Source: Rhynchopus sp. YZ270_cl-10
Lineage: Eukaryota > Euglenozoa > Diplonemea > Diplonemida > Diplonemidae
DNA: 64,000 nt
Direction: 5' to 3'
NCBI GenBank assembly: GCA_964035575.1
Contig: OZ037838.1
Coordinates: 62,001 to 126,000 of the forward strand
Shown here: one piece after another, positions 9,374-22,237 of the stretch
Position numbering within the stretch: position 1 is the stretch's first letter
Layout: every line of letters begins with the position of its first letter
Program-made: the position numbers and the translations under genes
Notes under the pieces: generated by a model
Seen by the model: the letters and a program-made list of their open reading frames with translations, nothing else
Told to the model about the DNA's origin: nothing
The model's database searches: none

Positions 9374-10580
9374 CTAGTTATTACGGGTTTGAGGGGTACA
9401 AAATGGCGACGCTGCAGGATTGCTGGATCGCGTGGTCCCAGTATTTCTGATAATACACTCCGGTAGATTGGGGCCCAAAAACGACGTAATGTACTGGGTT
9501 TGGATGTTAGCATTTTCTGAAGATACCTAAAATGGGTGCGGCATTTCACGGCTATTTTTGTGAAGGAATTGACGATATTTTGTGGTTCTAAGGTGTGTGT
9601 ATTGTATGTGACGAAAATTTCAAAATGTGACATAAGTATGAAATATGGCCAGTATGCCCATAAAATGAGGCCATTGCAACCCTGGAGGACCACATTGGAC
9701 ATATTGGGCCAAATTTAGGTGTGTAAGTGTATCGGCTTTAAAATATTTTTTTTCGTGATTTTTGGGGTCATTTTTTGGCTGGGAAAATTGGGCCACATTT
9801 AACCACAACTACTCAAAACATCAAATCTGTGGCTTTAATGGACTGATTGGGCGTTTTTATGACCTGGACATGGGGGTCAGATACCATTTTAGACATGTTA
9901 AAAATTGGTCAGAAGACCCTGAGAGAAGAACCAAGGTCAAATTGACCTTGAGTACTGGGTCAAATTTGTGTGGGAAAAATGCCCAGTACATAATTGTTGA
10001 TGCGCAAAAGTGCAAAATTCCTTCAGCAATGGCTTCATATGACATTTCCATAACCTGGACATGGGGGTCAGACTCCACTTTTGACCACCTAAAATTTGGT
10101 CATACACATGTATGAGACCCCAAAAACCAGGATTTTGACCAAAAAATTTTTCCCAGCAATTTTTGCCTACAAAAAATCGAAAAAAAAATTTTTTGATTTT
10201 GGCTCTCCGGAGTCTGTGCGTGCTGTGGTGGGGTCAATTTGCGCTGAGAAATGGGTATTTTTGACCTAAAATGCATGGATCAGTTTTTTCATGATTTTTG
10301 GTGTTTTTGGTGTTTTGTGTGGGTTTTTTGGTCAGTACATAGTGTGCAGTGATCAAAAGTGCAAAGTTCCTTCGTCAATGGCTTCACAGGAAATTTTTAT
10401 GACCGGGACATGGGGGTCAGACTCCACTTTTGACCACCTAAAATTTGGTCATACACACGTGTGAGACCGCAAAAACCAGGATTTTGACCAAAAAAATTTT
10501 CCCAGGTACATAATCTGTGCACTGATCAAGATTACAAAATTCATTTGTATGGATGAATTGAATATCAGGTATGTGTAGGT
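9374..10580 (+). repeat. Dispersed repeat B, copy 1
   Basis: 9374-10336 matches 20139-21101 at about 99% identity, each directly downstream of a GCGGGTTT array. It is built from diverged sub-repeats containing CAAAAGTGCAAAATTCCTTC, TGGACATGGGGGTCAGACT and CACTTTTGACCACCTAAAA. One frame of each sub-repeat encodes a similar module (QKCKIPSAMAS, then TWGSDSTFDHL). No intact gene is supported. Confidence 0.85.
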
Positions 10581-10586
10581 TTCTGT

Positions 10587-11210
10587 GTGGGAAGTGGTGG
10601 TGATGAGGATAGGAAAAAAGAAACAGTAAAAGTGCGTGAGCTATTCAGTCATTTTGTGTGTTTTTTCTTTTTCTTTTTCTTTTTCCTTTTCTCATTTTTG
10701 ATCTTTTTATTTTTATGGCATGACAATACTCTCACCCGCCAAAGTGAGCGCCTTCTTCAAGGTGTAGTCTTTTTTTAAAGCTATGTTTTAACCTCTTCCG
10801 CAAACCCGAAAACCCGCAAACCCTATATTTCCTTATTTTTTTTAATCCAAGACAAAAATATTTTCTTCATCACAAGAGAGTATCTCCGGCTGGGAAGAAA
10901 AAAACAACAAAAACTGCTGATCAAACCGGTCAAAAAGTCTCTGTAAAAATAAAAACTGCTACAATTTCCAAACTAATTGATTTATTTTAAAACTAAACGA
11001 ACTCCACAAAAACAGTTTAAAAAAACAGTGAAACAGAAACAAAAATAAAATCCTTTTTTTTAGATGGGCTAAGCTTACCCAGTTTTTTTTTTCTCATATT
11101 TTTTTTCAATCCAATGAACATGTTCAAACAAATATTTCTTCATCACAAGAGATTTAATCTGATTCTCTCCGGCTGGGAAGAAAAAAAAAATAAAAATAAA
11201 AATAAAAGTC
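10587..11210. other. A/T-rich spacer with an internal duplication
   Basis: No gene. About 10845-10900 and 11104-11185 are diverged copies (TTTCTTCATCACAAGAGA ... CTCCGGCTGGGAAGAAAA). Three degenerate 8-mer units lie at 10798-10826 on the opposite strand (CGCAAACCCGAAAACCCGC). The stretch may hold the 3' end of the adjacent minus-strand Helitron. Confidence 0.5.
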
Positions 11211-11211
11211 T

Positions 11212-11232
11212 TTTACAGTAATTTACTGTAAA
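11212..11232 (-). terminator. Hairpin just downstream of the Helitron 2 gene
   Basis: Arms TTTACAGTA and TACTGTAAA around a 3-nt loop, 22 nt beyond the stop codon of the minus-strand Helitron gene. It could be a transcript-end structure or part of the element's 3' terminus; I cannot separate these. A related TTTACAGTAAA follows the zinc-finger gene at 525. Confidence 0.4.
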
Positions 11233-11253
11233 GAAAAAAAGGAAAAAATTTTT

Positions 11254-14200
11254 TTAGTCAAGATCACCCGGTTGAAAGTCAGAAAGGTGATTGTCTGGAA
11301 ATGTGGGGTAAATTAGGGCTTTTTTATGTGCTTTCAGTACATTTTCTGGAGTTCCTGTACCAATGTTGAAGTGGGGAGGTTGATAAGTTTGCACTATCAG
11401 CAGTCTCTTTTCTGATGGTATTTGCATAAGAACATCTTCAGGAGATTGCCCCTTTGGCAAAAAATGAAAGCAAGAATATCCTTCTGTCTCATAGGTCCTA
11501 GAAGTGACTACTGTGATAAGAGACCTAAGCATGAGAGACATCAGTGCTACTTCTACCTCCTGCGCATAACTGTCATCGGCATTATTTGTGACGCGTTGAA
11601 GAAGGTCATCAAAGTTCCTGTTTTGTTTACAGGTGTGGTAGAAAAGTTTAGGTTTGCGGGTTTGCGGGTTTGCACAAATACAAATGCTACATACCTTTTT
11701 TTTTTCTCTTCATCATCAAAAAGTAAGGGATGCTCCTGGATCATAATCTCATTCCTGAGCAAGAACTCTGCAAATCTTCTGCGTAGAGCATGACCATCAT
11801 TTCTTTTTCCAGTGAGGAGCTGCTGTATGGCGTGATAGAAACACGTTCCATCACCAGTAACGTCAATTTGTCCGAGGTTGAACCTGCTCAGAACATGTTG
11901 AATATTATTCTCATTGTTCCTGTAAAATATTGGTAATGGTTTTAAAGTTGTTGACCACGAAAAAAACATACCTATTTTTTTCAGAAACTGTAGTTGTTAC
12001 ATTTTTTTGTGGATGAGAAGCTTCTGGAACGTTGTTGTGGATATATTCCCTGTATAAATTGTAGTGTATTATTTAATTAAAAATGTACAATAATTACTGT
12101 AACCATAATGTAATGCTAACATACCATCCCCCCTCTGGAAATGTAAAAGGATAGAAATCCATCGGTTGTTCTTCTTCATCCTTTGTCCAGGGAGTTACTA
12201 CAAGAGACCTTCCACATGCCGGGTTGTTGATTTCGTGTTCTTTATCATCAATGGGGCTTCCATCAGCATCAGGGGAACACACCACTGCAGGGTTTTCTGA
12301 AGGGTTTGCTGCACGTTCATGCATGGCCTTTGCATATACAGCCTCTGTAAGCCTCAGGTCCCGCTTCAGCTGATTCCTCCTTTCCTTACTGACCTTCATC
12401 TTTATTCCCCCAACTGACTCCTCAATGGCAGAGATGACCTCCTGGTGGACACAGTTATACAAATTTGTATCACCTTGAGGTGGAAGACAAATCTTGATGT
12501 CATTCCTGCTGCACACCCTTGACATTGCAACGTACAGATGGCCATGAGAGAAGCAGGGCGACTGTGACACATCAAGACCCACCCTCCTGAGAGTTTGTCC
12601 CTGAGACTTATTAATCGTCATGGCAAAAGACAGCCGCACTGGAAACTGCTGACGTACAAAGTCGATGGTGAGATCCTTCGCATCACCATCGCAGGGCAGG
12701 CGAGGTATGGCAACAGTTTCTGGCTTTTTCCCGTTTTTGTTCCGCCACTCGCATTCTTCCGCCAGGTGGGTGCAGACAAGGATGTTCTTCTTCACCTCCT
12801 TCACAACAAGACGCGTTCCATTGCACAGTCCACCTGCGGGGTCGAGGTTCTTTAGAAGCATTACAATACAGTTGACCTTCAGGTTCAGGATGTGTGGAGG
12901 AAGACGTGCATGGTTCATTGCATTGAGTGCTTCAGTGGTGAAGAATTCATTTGCTCCTGGGTCCTTGCAGGTATCCTCTGACATACGGGTAATTGTCTCT
13001 CCTGGGAAGCTGCTGAGAATTTTTTCGTTCATGTAGACCTGGCGTGCGTTTGTAGGGCACAGCAAAGCACAGTTCTCATACATTCCATTCTTGATGTCAG
13101 GAAATGTAAAGTCAATCAAAGTATCCTCAGTCACCTTTTTGTTCTTTTTTTCAAAAATGATAGCATGTGGCACCTGCATAACTGCTTCTGTGTCCTCAGC
13201 ACCCTCCACATCCCCAGCCTCATTCACAGACCCATCACCAACCTTCATGAGGTACTCACGGAAAGCGTCGTCGTCCTTCACCCTCATGACCTGCGTCAGG
13301 GACATTTTTGTGAGTTGGTTCCAGAGGTATGAGTTGTGGAGCGAAATCGAGATGCTTTCAAAGCTCCCTTTGTTTGCCCCTGGAACAGGAAGGATTTGCC
13401 TGAAGTCTCCTCCAAGAAGCACTGTCACTCCTCCAAATGGTTGTGAACATCCCCTCAACCTCTGAAGCGTTCTGTCTACTACCTCTATGCTTGCCTTTTG
13501 TGCCATTACCACCTCATCCCAGACAATGAGGTCAGTGCGCCTTAGGAGTTCGACATGGTCATCATCAAGCCCGCACATCCGCTTTGAGTTTGGTTCAAGA
13601 TCTATTGGGATCTTAAATCGGCTGTGTGCAGTTCTGCCTCCTGGTAGTAGTGTAGCTGCTATCCCTGATGTTGCCACAGCGATTGAAAAGCGGTCCTCCT
13701 CATTCTGTTGAAGTGGCTGCTGCTGCTGCTGCTGCTGTTGTTGCTTTGCCCTTGCCCTTCTGCTCCTGGCCCAGTACAAACACGCCTGGTACAGGAATGT
13801 CTTGCCTGTTCCTGCTGCACCCTGCAAAAATATGACCTTCCCCTGGTTACCTTCAACAGATTCCTTCACAGAGTTGAAGACATTCTGCTGCCCTTCGTTG
13901 AGGTTGCCTTGAATCTGTTCAAACTTCTTCAGCATTTCACCCTCATCATACCTCTCTGTGTTTAAGACAAACTCTGTGCTCTGCCCTGTAGTACCTTCAG
14001 GAGGAGTGGGGAGCCCAAGATCTTCCATTGAAGTCTTAACGTTCGCTTCCTTAAGGAGCCGTTGCATGTCTAGCAAAGCTTTACGCTTCTCTTTAGGGTA
14101 GATGTGGTTGCTTGGTACTGCTTCCTCCCGTTCCTGCCTTTTTACTCTGTCCAAAGGTGGCGCACACAGCTCAAACTCATACTCTGCCCACGCCTTTGCA

Positions 14201-17200
14201 ACGTCTTCTGCAGTGGTCATGTAGTTTATTATTATCATTGCAAACGTAAAACGGATGGCACGTGAGGACAGTGTTGTATTGATGCACTCTTTCAGGGCGT
14301 TACGCAAGATTGCCCCATCATGGATAAGCCCCATTTCTGCTGCAGCTGCATAAAATGTAGGATGAACAACGGAGCCTATGGTTCTCAGCTCTTCAAAGCT
14401 GCATGATCCACGCTTGCACAGAAGAAGTAGACGGAGACAGTGCAACTCCTTATCCTTTACAGGGGCCCAGTACATCCTGCCGATTGAGAGGCCTTCTCCT
14501 TCATTTCTTTTTGAGTGAGGGCCAGGTTTATAGCAGCCTTCTTCCTCGCACCACCCATATCCCGGTCTCAGCTGCCATTCCTTCTTTTCTCTGGGGTAAG
14601 AAAAGAATTCTGGGACATCATTGTAAAGTAGTTTGTCAAAGCCTTTGTAGGCTTCATGTGCTGGAATGCCTTCACGATGCTTCTTGCATCTTTCATTTGC
14701 TTCGAAAAAGGCAAGGAGTGTACTTTTGGATTTTGCAGCCGCATCCCTTCTCCTTGAGTCATCACCATAATTCTTTAAAGGAAAGTACACCCTCTGCTCA
14801 TCTTCGAGGTGGATGTGGAGTCTCTGCACTCCTGGGTAAATCCGCACCATCTTTGTTCCGAGTAGGTACCCACAAGCATCAGCCGCAGTCAAACAATGTG
14901 CCTTCAGAAACCTCATAATGCTCCCAGTGGTCGTGGTCGTTGTTGTGGTTTTTGCTTCTGATGGCCCTCCTTTATGCTTTGTATCTTCCTTTATCACACC
15001 ATCTACCTCATTCTCCCCCTTGAATAAGTATTTGAACAAATATTTAGCAGCAAGAATCCCGCGCACTGCCTCAATGTTGATGTGGCACTGGTACTTGAGG
15101 AGAAGATACGCATTGTAGGGAACCACCCACCTGTTGTTCCTCTGGTTTGGGTGAGTAGTTTCCCCTGGGTGTTTTTCTTTCCATTTCTTCACAACGTCTG
15201 GATCCACATAAGACAGTATCCCATGATCCCTTCTTATGACAAAGGCGTAGCCATCATTGCCAGAGGTGGTGAAATCTCTGAAGTCCTTGGGGAAGTTGGA
15301 CTTGCAATATTTGCACTTTCCATCCTTTCCCTTCTGTAGACAGGGAGAGCCTCTATTTTTAAGGCAGTCATTGTGCATGAGGTACTCGCTTACAGCTTTG
15401 TAGAGGTTAGGATGTGTTTCTGGGTCCGGGAGCTCAGCATGCACGATGTGGTCGATGTTGAACGGGTCCTTAGGTGACGTTTTATTGTTGTTCCAAAGGA
15501 TTGCGTGGCAGTGAGGGAGCCCTCTCTTCTGGTACTCGGTCACCATCACCATTGCAATATTTTGTCCAAGAACATTCTTTTTGCGTATGTCGTCCACAAG
15601 TTCCTTGACTTTTAAGTCGAACACACGGTGAACAAGCTCCGGACGGTCGAGGGCCGTTTCTCCTTCGAGAAGATTGGATTGTATCTCCTCCCACATCGGG
15701 TTGCATGTCATTGTGAGAAAGAAATCAGCTTTCCCATACTTTGCGTATATTGCAAGTGTGTCGTTGAGTAATTGTGCCCTCGCAGCTACTCCTCTCTCAA
15801 ATGAAGAAGGCATAGAGATTTCGTTTGTCGGTGGAATCTGTTTCCCAGAGGTGATGTCTTTCTTGGAGGCGTAGCCCATTCCCCTTCCAACAATATGGTA
15901 TTTCAGTCGCTGATACATGCCACGCATCGCCATGTCGATGAAGAACTGCTGTGTCAGCGTTCCATGCATGAGCAGGGGGTTGTAGGACAACGGGTCTTTG
16001 CTGCTGTTCGGACGGTGGTGCATGAGATATGTTGCGTACTGCTTTGCTGAGATGAATGTTGAAGATGGTGTCGTTTCAGCTAGGTTAGTAGCGTTGCGAA
16101 GAACCTCATGCATTGAGTCCACAGCTCTGTCTTCTTCTGCACAACGTTCCCATCCACCATTCCACTCTTCAGGGTCTACCTGCATCGCATCATCCTTTTC
16201 ACCGCTGTTGAGCGCTTCAGGGTTTGGTGCTGTTGGTTCAGGGTTGTTCGTGTTTTGGGCATCATCATCATCATCATCATCACTGTCAGATGCAGCTCCG
16301 CGGTTCACCACCCTGTGAGGCATCTTCAGGCGGAACCCATTATTCTCGGTGGGATTCAGATGGGCTAATGGATATGAAAGCAGTTCATAGAGTTGGTTAA
16401 AGTCATCAATGATGATTGGTGCGTTCCACTTTGGATCCTTACCCCCATTTTCAGCACACGTAAACATTGGGTACACAGTAAATTTGCGCTCTGCAGGTGC
16501 GGCTTCATCGATGGTGTAGAACATCTTAACAGCACCCTTTGCCTCATCGGTTGTATATTCTGACCCTGTCTTGCTTGCCAGGACTTCATGGAAGTCAATC
16601 CTCATCTTCTTCAGCTCATCCTCGCGACCCTTATACTGCTGTGAAATTGCTTTGAACTTTGCTGCAAATGCATTGTCTCCAAGAAGAAGATGACACTTCT
16701 CAGCAAGACCAAGAAGATTGTCAGGGAGGACCCCTCCAGTCATGCTTTTTTTATTGTCTGTGCTGCTGACGTTTGGATCAACAAACCAGGACTCTGTGAG
16801 AGCATCGTCATAAAAGCCATTGAATTTTTTTAATCCCCTACCTTCCAGAGCCACTGCTGAGAAGCCCTTTGGCACACGGCTGTCTCGGCGGATTTTGTTC
16901 TCTACCATCGCGAAGAATGCGTTCAGCTGAATTGAAACCCTTTTGTAGAATTTGTCCTGAAGAAGTTCAAGGTGGTCTTGGCTGATTATTTTGGGCATAT
17001 CTGGCAGGGACACCTTTCCACCAGTGCAGCATATTTTTGATGACTCTCCACGAAACAGCAATGCCCCGCAATGCTTGCAGGGTTTGTCCATCTCTCCGCA
17101 TGAGTGCTTCTTAATGCTGTCATCCACCTCTTCGCGCAGTGCTGCCCCCAGGTGCCGGTAGGTGAATATTTTTTTGACTCCCTGTCTCTGCAGCTTTCTG

Positions 17201-18798
17201 TTTAGATCAGCTCTTTGTTCCTCAACAATACTGCTCTGTTTTTCCATCTGAAACTCTGCTTCGTGAAACAGGGTCCCAGACATGTATTTTGCCTCTGACT
17301 GTACAACGTCAAAATCAGCTTTGGAATGTTTCTCTATAAGCTCCCCCATGAGGTTCTGCTCTTTGATCATGAGCTCCTTGAGGTTTCTTATTTGCCGTGC
17401 ACTCCATATAGACTTTGCTTCCTCCACAGAAGCTGGGTCGAACACCATTTTTGACATTGGGTCCACGTTTCTCAGCGTAACAAAACTGGCCTCATGCTCA
17501 AGCAAAAAAATCCTAGCTTTAACCTCCTCAAGCTCATCAAGTTTGGTATACGTCTGCTGCCTTTTTGTTTCAAGTGACTTTAGCTTTCTGAGATCCCATT
17601 TTTTTTGCATGATGTCGACCACACAGTCGTTGAAGGTGTGAGATTTTGGTTTGTTGTCCTTAATCAAGGGAACATTTATGTGTGACCACAGCAGCACTTT
17701 TTGGAACCTTAGCAGATTATCCTGTGTGGCATAGTATGGCCTTGAAGAAGTCCTTAACGCCGAAATGCGAAATACTTCAGCTGAATGGAACAGCCAGGAA
17801 AATAACGGCGGTGTGTAATCGTTGAAGTCAAAGTACTGGGGAAGTTCTATGGCTGCCAAACACAAAACTGCTGCAACACTAGCAGACAGTGCAGGTGTTA
17901 TAGCACTCACATTCTCCTTTTGTAACTCTCTCTCATCCTGTCCAAGCAAAATGTATGAAAGATAGTCCATTTTGCAATTGAGAGTTTTGAACCTCAGGCA
18001 GTATTGTGTGATGTGTTTCAGTAGAATATTTACCTCTGCAAACTGTGCATAGCAGTACGGACATGTTTTTTCGCAGGTTGCTGCATGTGATTTCATGTTT
18101 TTAACCTCGGTGAATTCTTCCCCACAGTGCTCACAGCAAAGTTTTCCTAAGCACGCATGATTTTCCTTCTGTGCCTGCAGAGGTGATGAAAAACTGCGCC
18201 TACAAAGAGTACAGGCAGGTTGACATTTTTTCAGATGCTCCGTCAATTTGTGAATACGTTTGTATGTAGCATCGCAATTAGGACATTTGAAACGGCCGTC
18301 TGAAGTCTTATCCAGTTTTTGCTTCTTGGGGGGTGGCACATCAGGAGTAGAAGGTGCTTCCTGAGGAGAAGGAGTAGAAGGTGCTTCCTGAAACCCACCT
18401 GTGCAGCCCTTCTGATGATTGTGCCTCTCAAGGAAATTAGAAAACGTAATTCTGCACTTTGGACACGTTTTTTTGCATTTTTTTGAGCCTTTTTTGTGTG
18501 CTTTGAGCTGTTTATCTACTGCAAAGCTGGCACCACAGTTTTCACAAATGAAAGGTTTCTGCTCCTGCGCACTTCTTGGTTCATCATCTCCCCTCTTCCG
18601 TTTTGTACTGCATTCTACTGTTGTAGGTTCATTGCGCTCATCTTCTGTTTTTTCCTTTTCTTCATCATCCTCTCCAGTCTGTTTTTGAAAAGCTTCTGTA
18701 TCATCTTCTTCTGCCTCCTGTGTTGCTTCTTTTGTTGTCTTAGGCTTTTTGTCAGCACGCCCATCCGCAGACCCGCTCTCACTACGTTGCCTTTTCAT
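11254..18798 (-). CDS. Helitron 2 Rep/helicase/OTU gene, four exons
   Basis: The long frame runs in coding order from the ATG at 18798 (MKRQRSESGS) and leaves exon 1 at 12125. Inferred introns: 12050-12124 (75 nt), 11920-11971 (52 nt), 11618-11694 (77 nt), all GTATGT...ACAG and all phase 2. Joins read PEGGW/EYIHNN, SEKNR/NNENNIQH and EEKKKR/NFDDLLQ, and the joined frame continues to the stop at 11254. An in-frame ATG at 18885 is less likely. Domains: acidic N-terminus; about six C2H2 fingers (residues about 80-260); Rep HUH GLPHCHAILW (about 1089) and KYLFKYLFKG (about 1250); helicase Walker A GAAGTGKT (about 1658), polyglutamine just after it, WDEVVM, GGDFRQILPV, TINKSQGQT (about 2060). The OTU domain is GDGTCFYHA in exon 3 and PPHFNIGTG in exon 4. 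It appears intact. Confidence 0.88.
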
Positions 18799-18885
18799 AT
18801 TATTTATGCCATGTGTTCCTATGCTAATGTATGTGAAGAAAGAAGGAATCTGGGAAACAATGTGAATAGAAATATTAATTCTCAT

Positions 18886-19098
18886 TAAACTCTCTTTCGT
18901 TTTGGGGAAGTGTTTCCCTCTTCAGCTTATGTTGTCTTTGTATTAGCCTTCTTATTAGTGTGCCCATCATCAGATCTTTCCTCGCTTTCGTTGTCTTTTC
19001 ATTTTTTTTTTTGCAAAAAGTAAAGTACCCAGACCACTGTTATGTTAGTTTTGAATAGTTGTGATAAATTGCTAGAAATTGTATTGTAGAAAATATAA
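18886..19098 (-). pseudogene. Relict of a second Helitron N-terminus
   Basis: On the minus strand, 19001-18928 starts ATGAAAAGACAACG and follows the first 25 or so codons of Helitron 2 (MKRQRSESGS...) at reduced identity, reaching a stop after about ten codons. It lies directly upstream of the intact gene in the same orientation. This repeats the head-to-tail remnant arrangement seen at Helitron 1. The remainder is A/T-rich. Confidence 0.55.
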
Positions 19099-19330
19099 AA
19101 TGGTGGGTGGGAGAAAGTTTTGAGTTTTCAAGAAGGAAAATAAAAAAGTCTCACAACTAAGTTTTCAAAAAAAAATAATTAAAAAATGATCTTGAAAATT
19201 TTGACAAAAATTAAAACCAATCTGCATGTGCATTAAAAAAAGGGGAACCCATATTTTTGCGCAGGAAGAAGTAATTTGCACATTCTCTGCGATAAGAAAT
19301 ACCCCCAAACGAAAAAAAATAAATTATTCT

Positions 19331-19895
19331 CTAATGATGTGCTTTATTGTGCTGGAAAAGAGCACCTTTGTGTTGAAATTCCCTTCCCCTCCAAGTACTA
19401 GAGCATTCGTGAGCATAACACGTCTTTGCTATTTTTTCGTCTTCTGCTGCTTCGCGCTTTCTCTTTCTGTCTAGCTCCTGTTGAGTTTGAGTTGTTGAAA
19501 GTGATACTTGAAAAGTTGATACATACCTTTTTCATGTCCTGACACAGAAGGAACACTTCGTTCAGCTGTTTCTTGAGATCTGAGACAGTCTGTTTCACCT
19601 CTTTCAGCTCTTCAGTCACTGAGGAAAAGCTTTCTGCAGAAACAGGAATTTCCAATGCTGCGGCCTGTTCTGACGGAAGCACAGAGTCCTTCTGAGTTTG
19701 CTCCTCTGTTTTAACGCCTTGCTCCTGTACCTTCGTTAGTACTGTCTCCTTCTTCTGGGAGCACACTGGAATTGGTGGCAATTCCTCATTCTCATGAGGA
19801 GCTTGATCCTGCACATTGAACACCGCCAACATGCTTGGTGCATCTTTCTTCTGCACAAAGGGCACTGGCTTCCGCTTAATCTTCATGGTGTTCAT
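19331..19895 (-). CDS. Small coiled-coil protein with a C-terminal C2H2 finger, copy 1
   Basis: Two exons: 19895-19527 (123 codons) and 19477-19331 (48 codons plus stop), around a 49-nt intron (19478-19526, GTATGT...CAACAG, phase 0). Exon 1 starts MNTMKIKRKP and ends in heptad-like sequence (VTEELKEVKQTVSDLKKQL). Exon 2 begins ELDRKRKREA and contains C-x4-C followed by F-x5-L-x2-H-x3-H (EFQHKGALFQHNKAH), the hydrophobic spacing of a classical C2H2 finger. Without splicing the frame loses the finger, which supports the intron. The 171-residue product is not recognised. A small DNA- or RNA-binding, self-associating protein is an inference. It is duplicated at 21673-22237. Confidence 0.72.
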
Positions 19896-20106
19896 AGTTT
19901 TTTGAGAAATAGTTCACCTGTTTTTGGTGTGTGAGTACAAAAGTGCTATGAAAAGAGAAATGAGGGGTGAGCCAAGTTTAATTCATTTTTCTATTCAATT
20001 TTTTCGGCATTCACATTTGTAAAAATGCAAAACCTTCAGACAATAAAAAATAAGTTCTGTTCACAACCACACCAGCCTCCTACATTTTAGCGAGCTTTCT
20101 TCTTGT

Positions 20107-20138
20107 GCGGGTTTGCGGGTTTGCGGGTTTGCGGGTTT
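20107..20138 (+). repeat. (GCGGGTTT)4 tract
   Basis: Four perfect units between segment A and repeat B. The same position carries 24.5 units in the second tandem copy and 51 units in front of repeat B at 9374. Confidence 0.95.
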
Positions 20139-21440
20139 CTAGTTATTACGGGTTTGAGGGGTACAAAATGGCGACGCTGCAGGATTGCTGGATCGCGTGG
20201 TCCCAGTATTTCTGATAATACACTCCGGTAGATTGGGGCCCAAAAACGACGTAATGTACTGGGTTTGGATGTTAGCATTTTCTGAAGATACCTAAAATGG
20301 GTGCGGCATTTCACGGCTATTTTTGTGAAGGAATTGACGATATTTTGTGGTTCTAAGGTGTGTGTATTGTATGTGACGAAAATTTCAAAATGTGACATAA
20401 GTATGAAATATGGCCAGTATGCCCATAAAATGAGGCCATTGCAACCCTGGAGGACCACATTGGACATATTGGGCCAAATTTAGGTGTGTAAGTGTATCGG
20501 CTTTAAAATATTTTTTTTCGTGATTTTTGGGGTCATTTTTTGGCTGGGAAAATTGGGCCACATTTAACCACAACTACTCAAAACATCAAATCTGTGGCTT
20601 TAATGGACTGATTGGGCGTTTTTATGACCTGGACATGGGGGTCAGATACCATTTTAGACATGTTAAAAATTGGTCAGAAGACCCTGAGAGAAGAACCAAG
20701 GTCAAATTGACCTTGAGTACTGGGTCAAATTTGTGTGGGAAAAATGCCCAGTACATAATTGTTGATGCGCAAAAGTGAAAAATTCCTTCAGCAATGGCTT
20801 CATATGACATTTCCATAACCTGGACATGGGGGTCAGACTCCACTTTTGACCACCTAAAATTTGGTCATACACATGTATGAGACCCCAAAAACCAGGATTT
20901 TGACCAAAAAATTTTTCCCAGCAATTTTTGCCTACAAAAAATCGAAAAAAAAATTTTTTGATTTTGGCTCTCCGGAGTCTGTGCGTGCTGTGGTGGGGTC
21001 AATTTGCGCTGAGAAATGGGTATTTTTGACCTAAAATGCATGTATCAGTTTTTACATGATTTTTGGTGTTTTTGGTGTTTTGTGTGGGTTTTTTGGTCAG
21101 TACCTAATTTCTGATGCTCAAAAGTACAAAATTCCTTCGGCAATGGCTTCATAGGACATTTCCATAACCTGGACATGGGGGTCAGACTCCACTTTTGACC
21201 ACCTAAAATTTGGTCATACACATGTATGAGACCCCAAAAACCAGGATTTTGACCAAAAAATTTTTCCCAGCAATTTTTGCCTACAAAAAATCGAAAAAAA
21301 AATTTTTTGATTTTGGCTCTCCGGAGTCTGTGCGTGCTGTGGTGGGGTCAATTTGCGCTGAGAAATGGGTATTTTTGACCTAAAATGCATGGATCAGTTT
21401 TTAAATGATTTAAATAATCAATTTTTAAATTTTTAAATTA
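20139..21440 (+). repeat. Dispersed repeat B, copy 2
   Basis: Matches 9374-10336. An extra sub-repeat follows: 21097-21400 duplicates 20748-21045 at a 349-bp step. The peptide module recurs in each unit (DAQKYKIPSAMAS, then TWGSDSTFDHLKF), interrupted by stops. No intact gene is supported. Confidence 0.85.
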
Positions 21441-21672
21441 AATGGTGGGTGGGAGAAAGTTTTGAGTTTTCAAGAAGGAAAATAAAAAAGTCTCACAACT
21501 AAGTTTTCAAAAAAAAATAATTAAAAAATGATCTTGAAAATTTTGACAAAAATTAAAACCAATCTGCATGTGCATTAAAAAAAGGGGAACCCATATTTTT
21601 GCGCAGGAAGAAGTAATTTGCACATTCTCTGCGATAAGAAATACCCCCAAACGAAAAAAAAAAAATTATTCT

Positions 21673-22237
21673 CTAATGATGTGCTTTATTGTGCTGGAAA
21701 AGAGCACCTTTGTGTTGAAATTCCCTTCCCCTCCAAGTACTAGAGCATTCGTGAGCATAACACGTCTTTGCTATTTTTTCGTCTTCTGCTGCTTCGCGCT
21801 TTCTCTTTCTGTCTAGCTCCTGTTGAGTTTGAGTTGTTGAAAGTGATACTTGAAAAGTTGATACATACCTTTTTCATGTCCTGACACAGAAGGAACACTT
21901 CGTTCAGCTGTTTCTTGAGATCTGAGACAGTCTGTTTCACCTCTTTCAGCTCTTCAGTCACTGAGGAAAAGCTTTCTGCAGAAACAGGAATTTCCAATGC
22001 TGCGGCCTGTTCTGACGGAAGCACAGAGTCCTTCTGAGTTTGCTCCTCTGTTTTAACGCCTTGCTCCTGTACCTTCGTTAGTACTGTCTCCTTCTTCTGG
22101 GAGCACACTGGAATTGGTGGCAATTCCTCATTCTCATGAGGAGCTTGATCCTGCACATTGAACACCGCCAACATGCTTGGTGCATCTTTCTTCTGCACAA
22201 AGGGCACTGGCTTCCGCTTAATCTTCATGGTGTTCAT
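21673..22237 (-). CDS. Small coiled-coil protein with a C-terminal C2H2 finger, copy 2
   Basis: Near-identical duplicate of the gene at 19331-19895: exons 22237-21869 and 21819-21673, intron 21820-21868. Exon 1 and the spliced finger are the same. The only change noticed nearby is downstream of the stop. Both copies keep splice sites, frame and finger ligands, so both could be functional. Confidence 0.72.
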
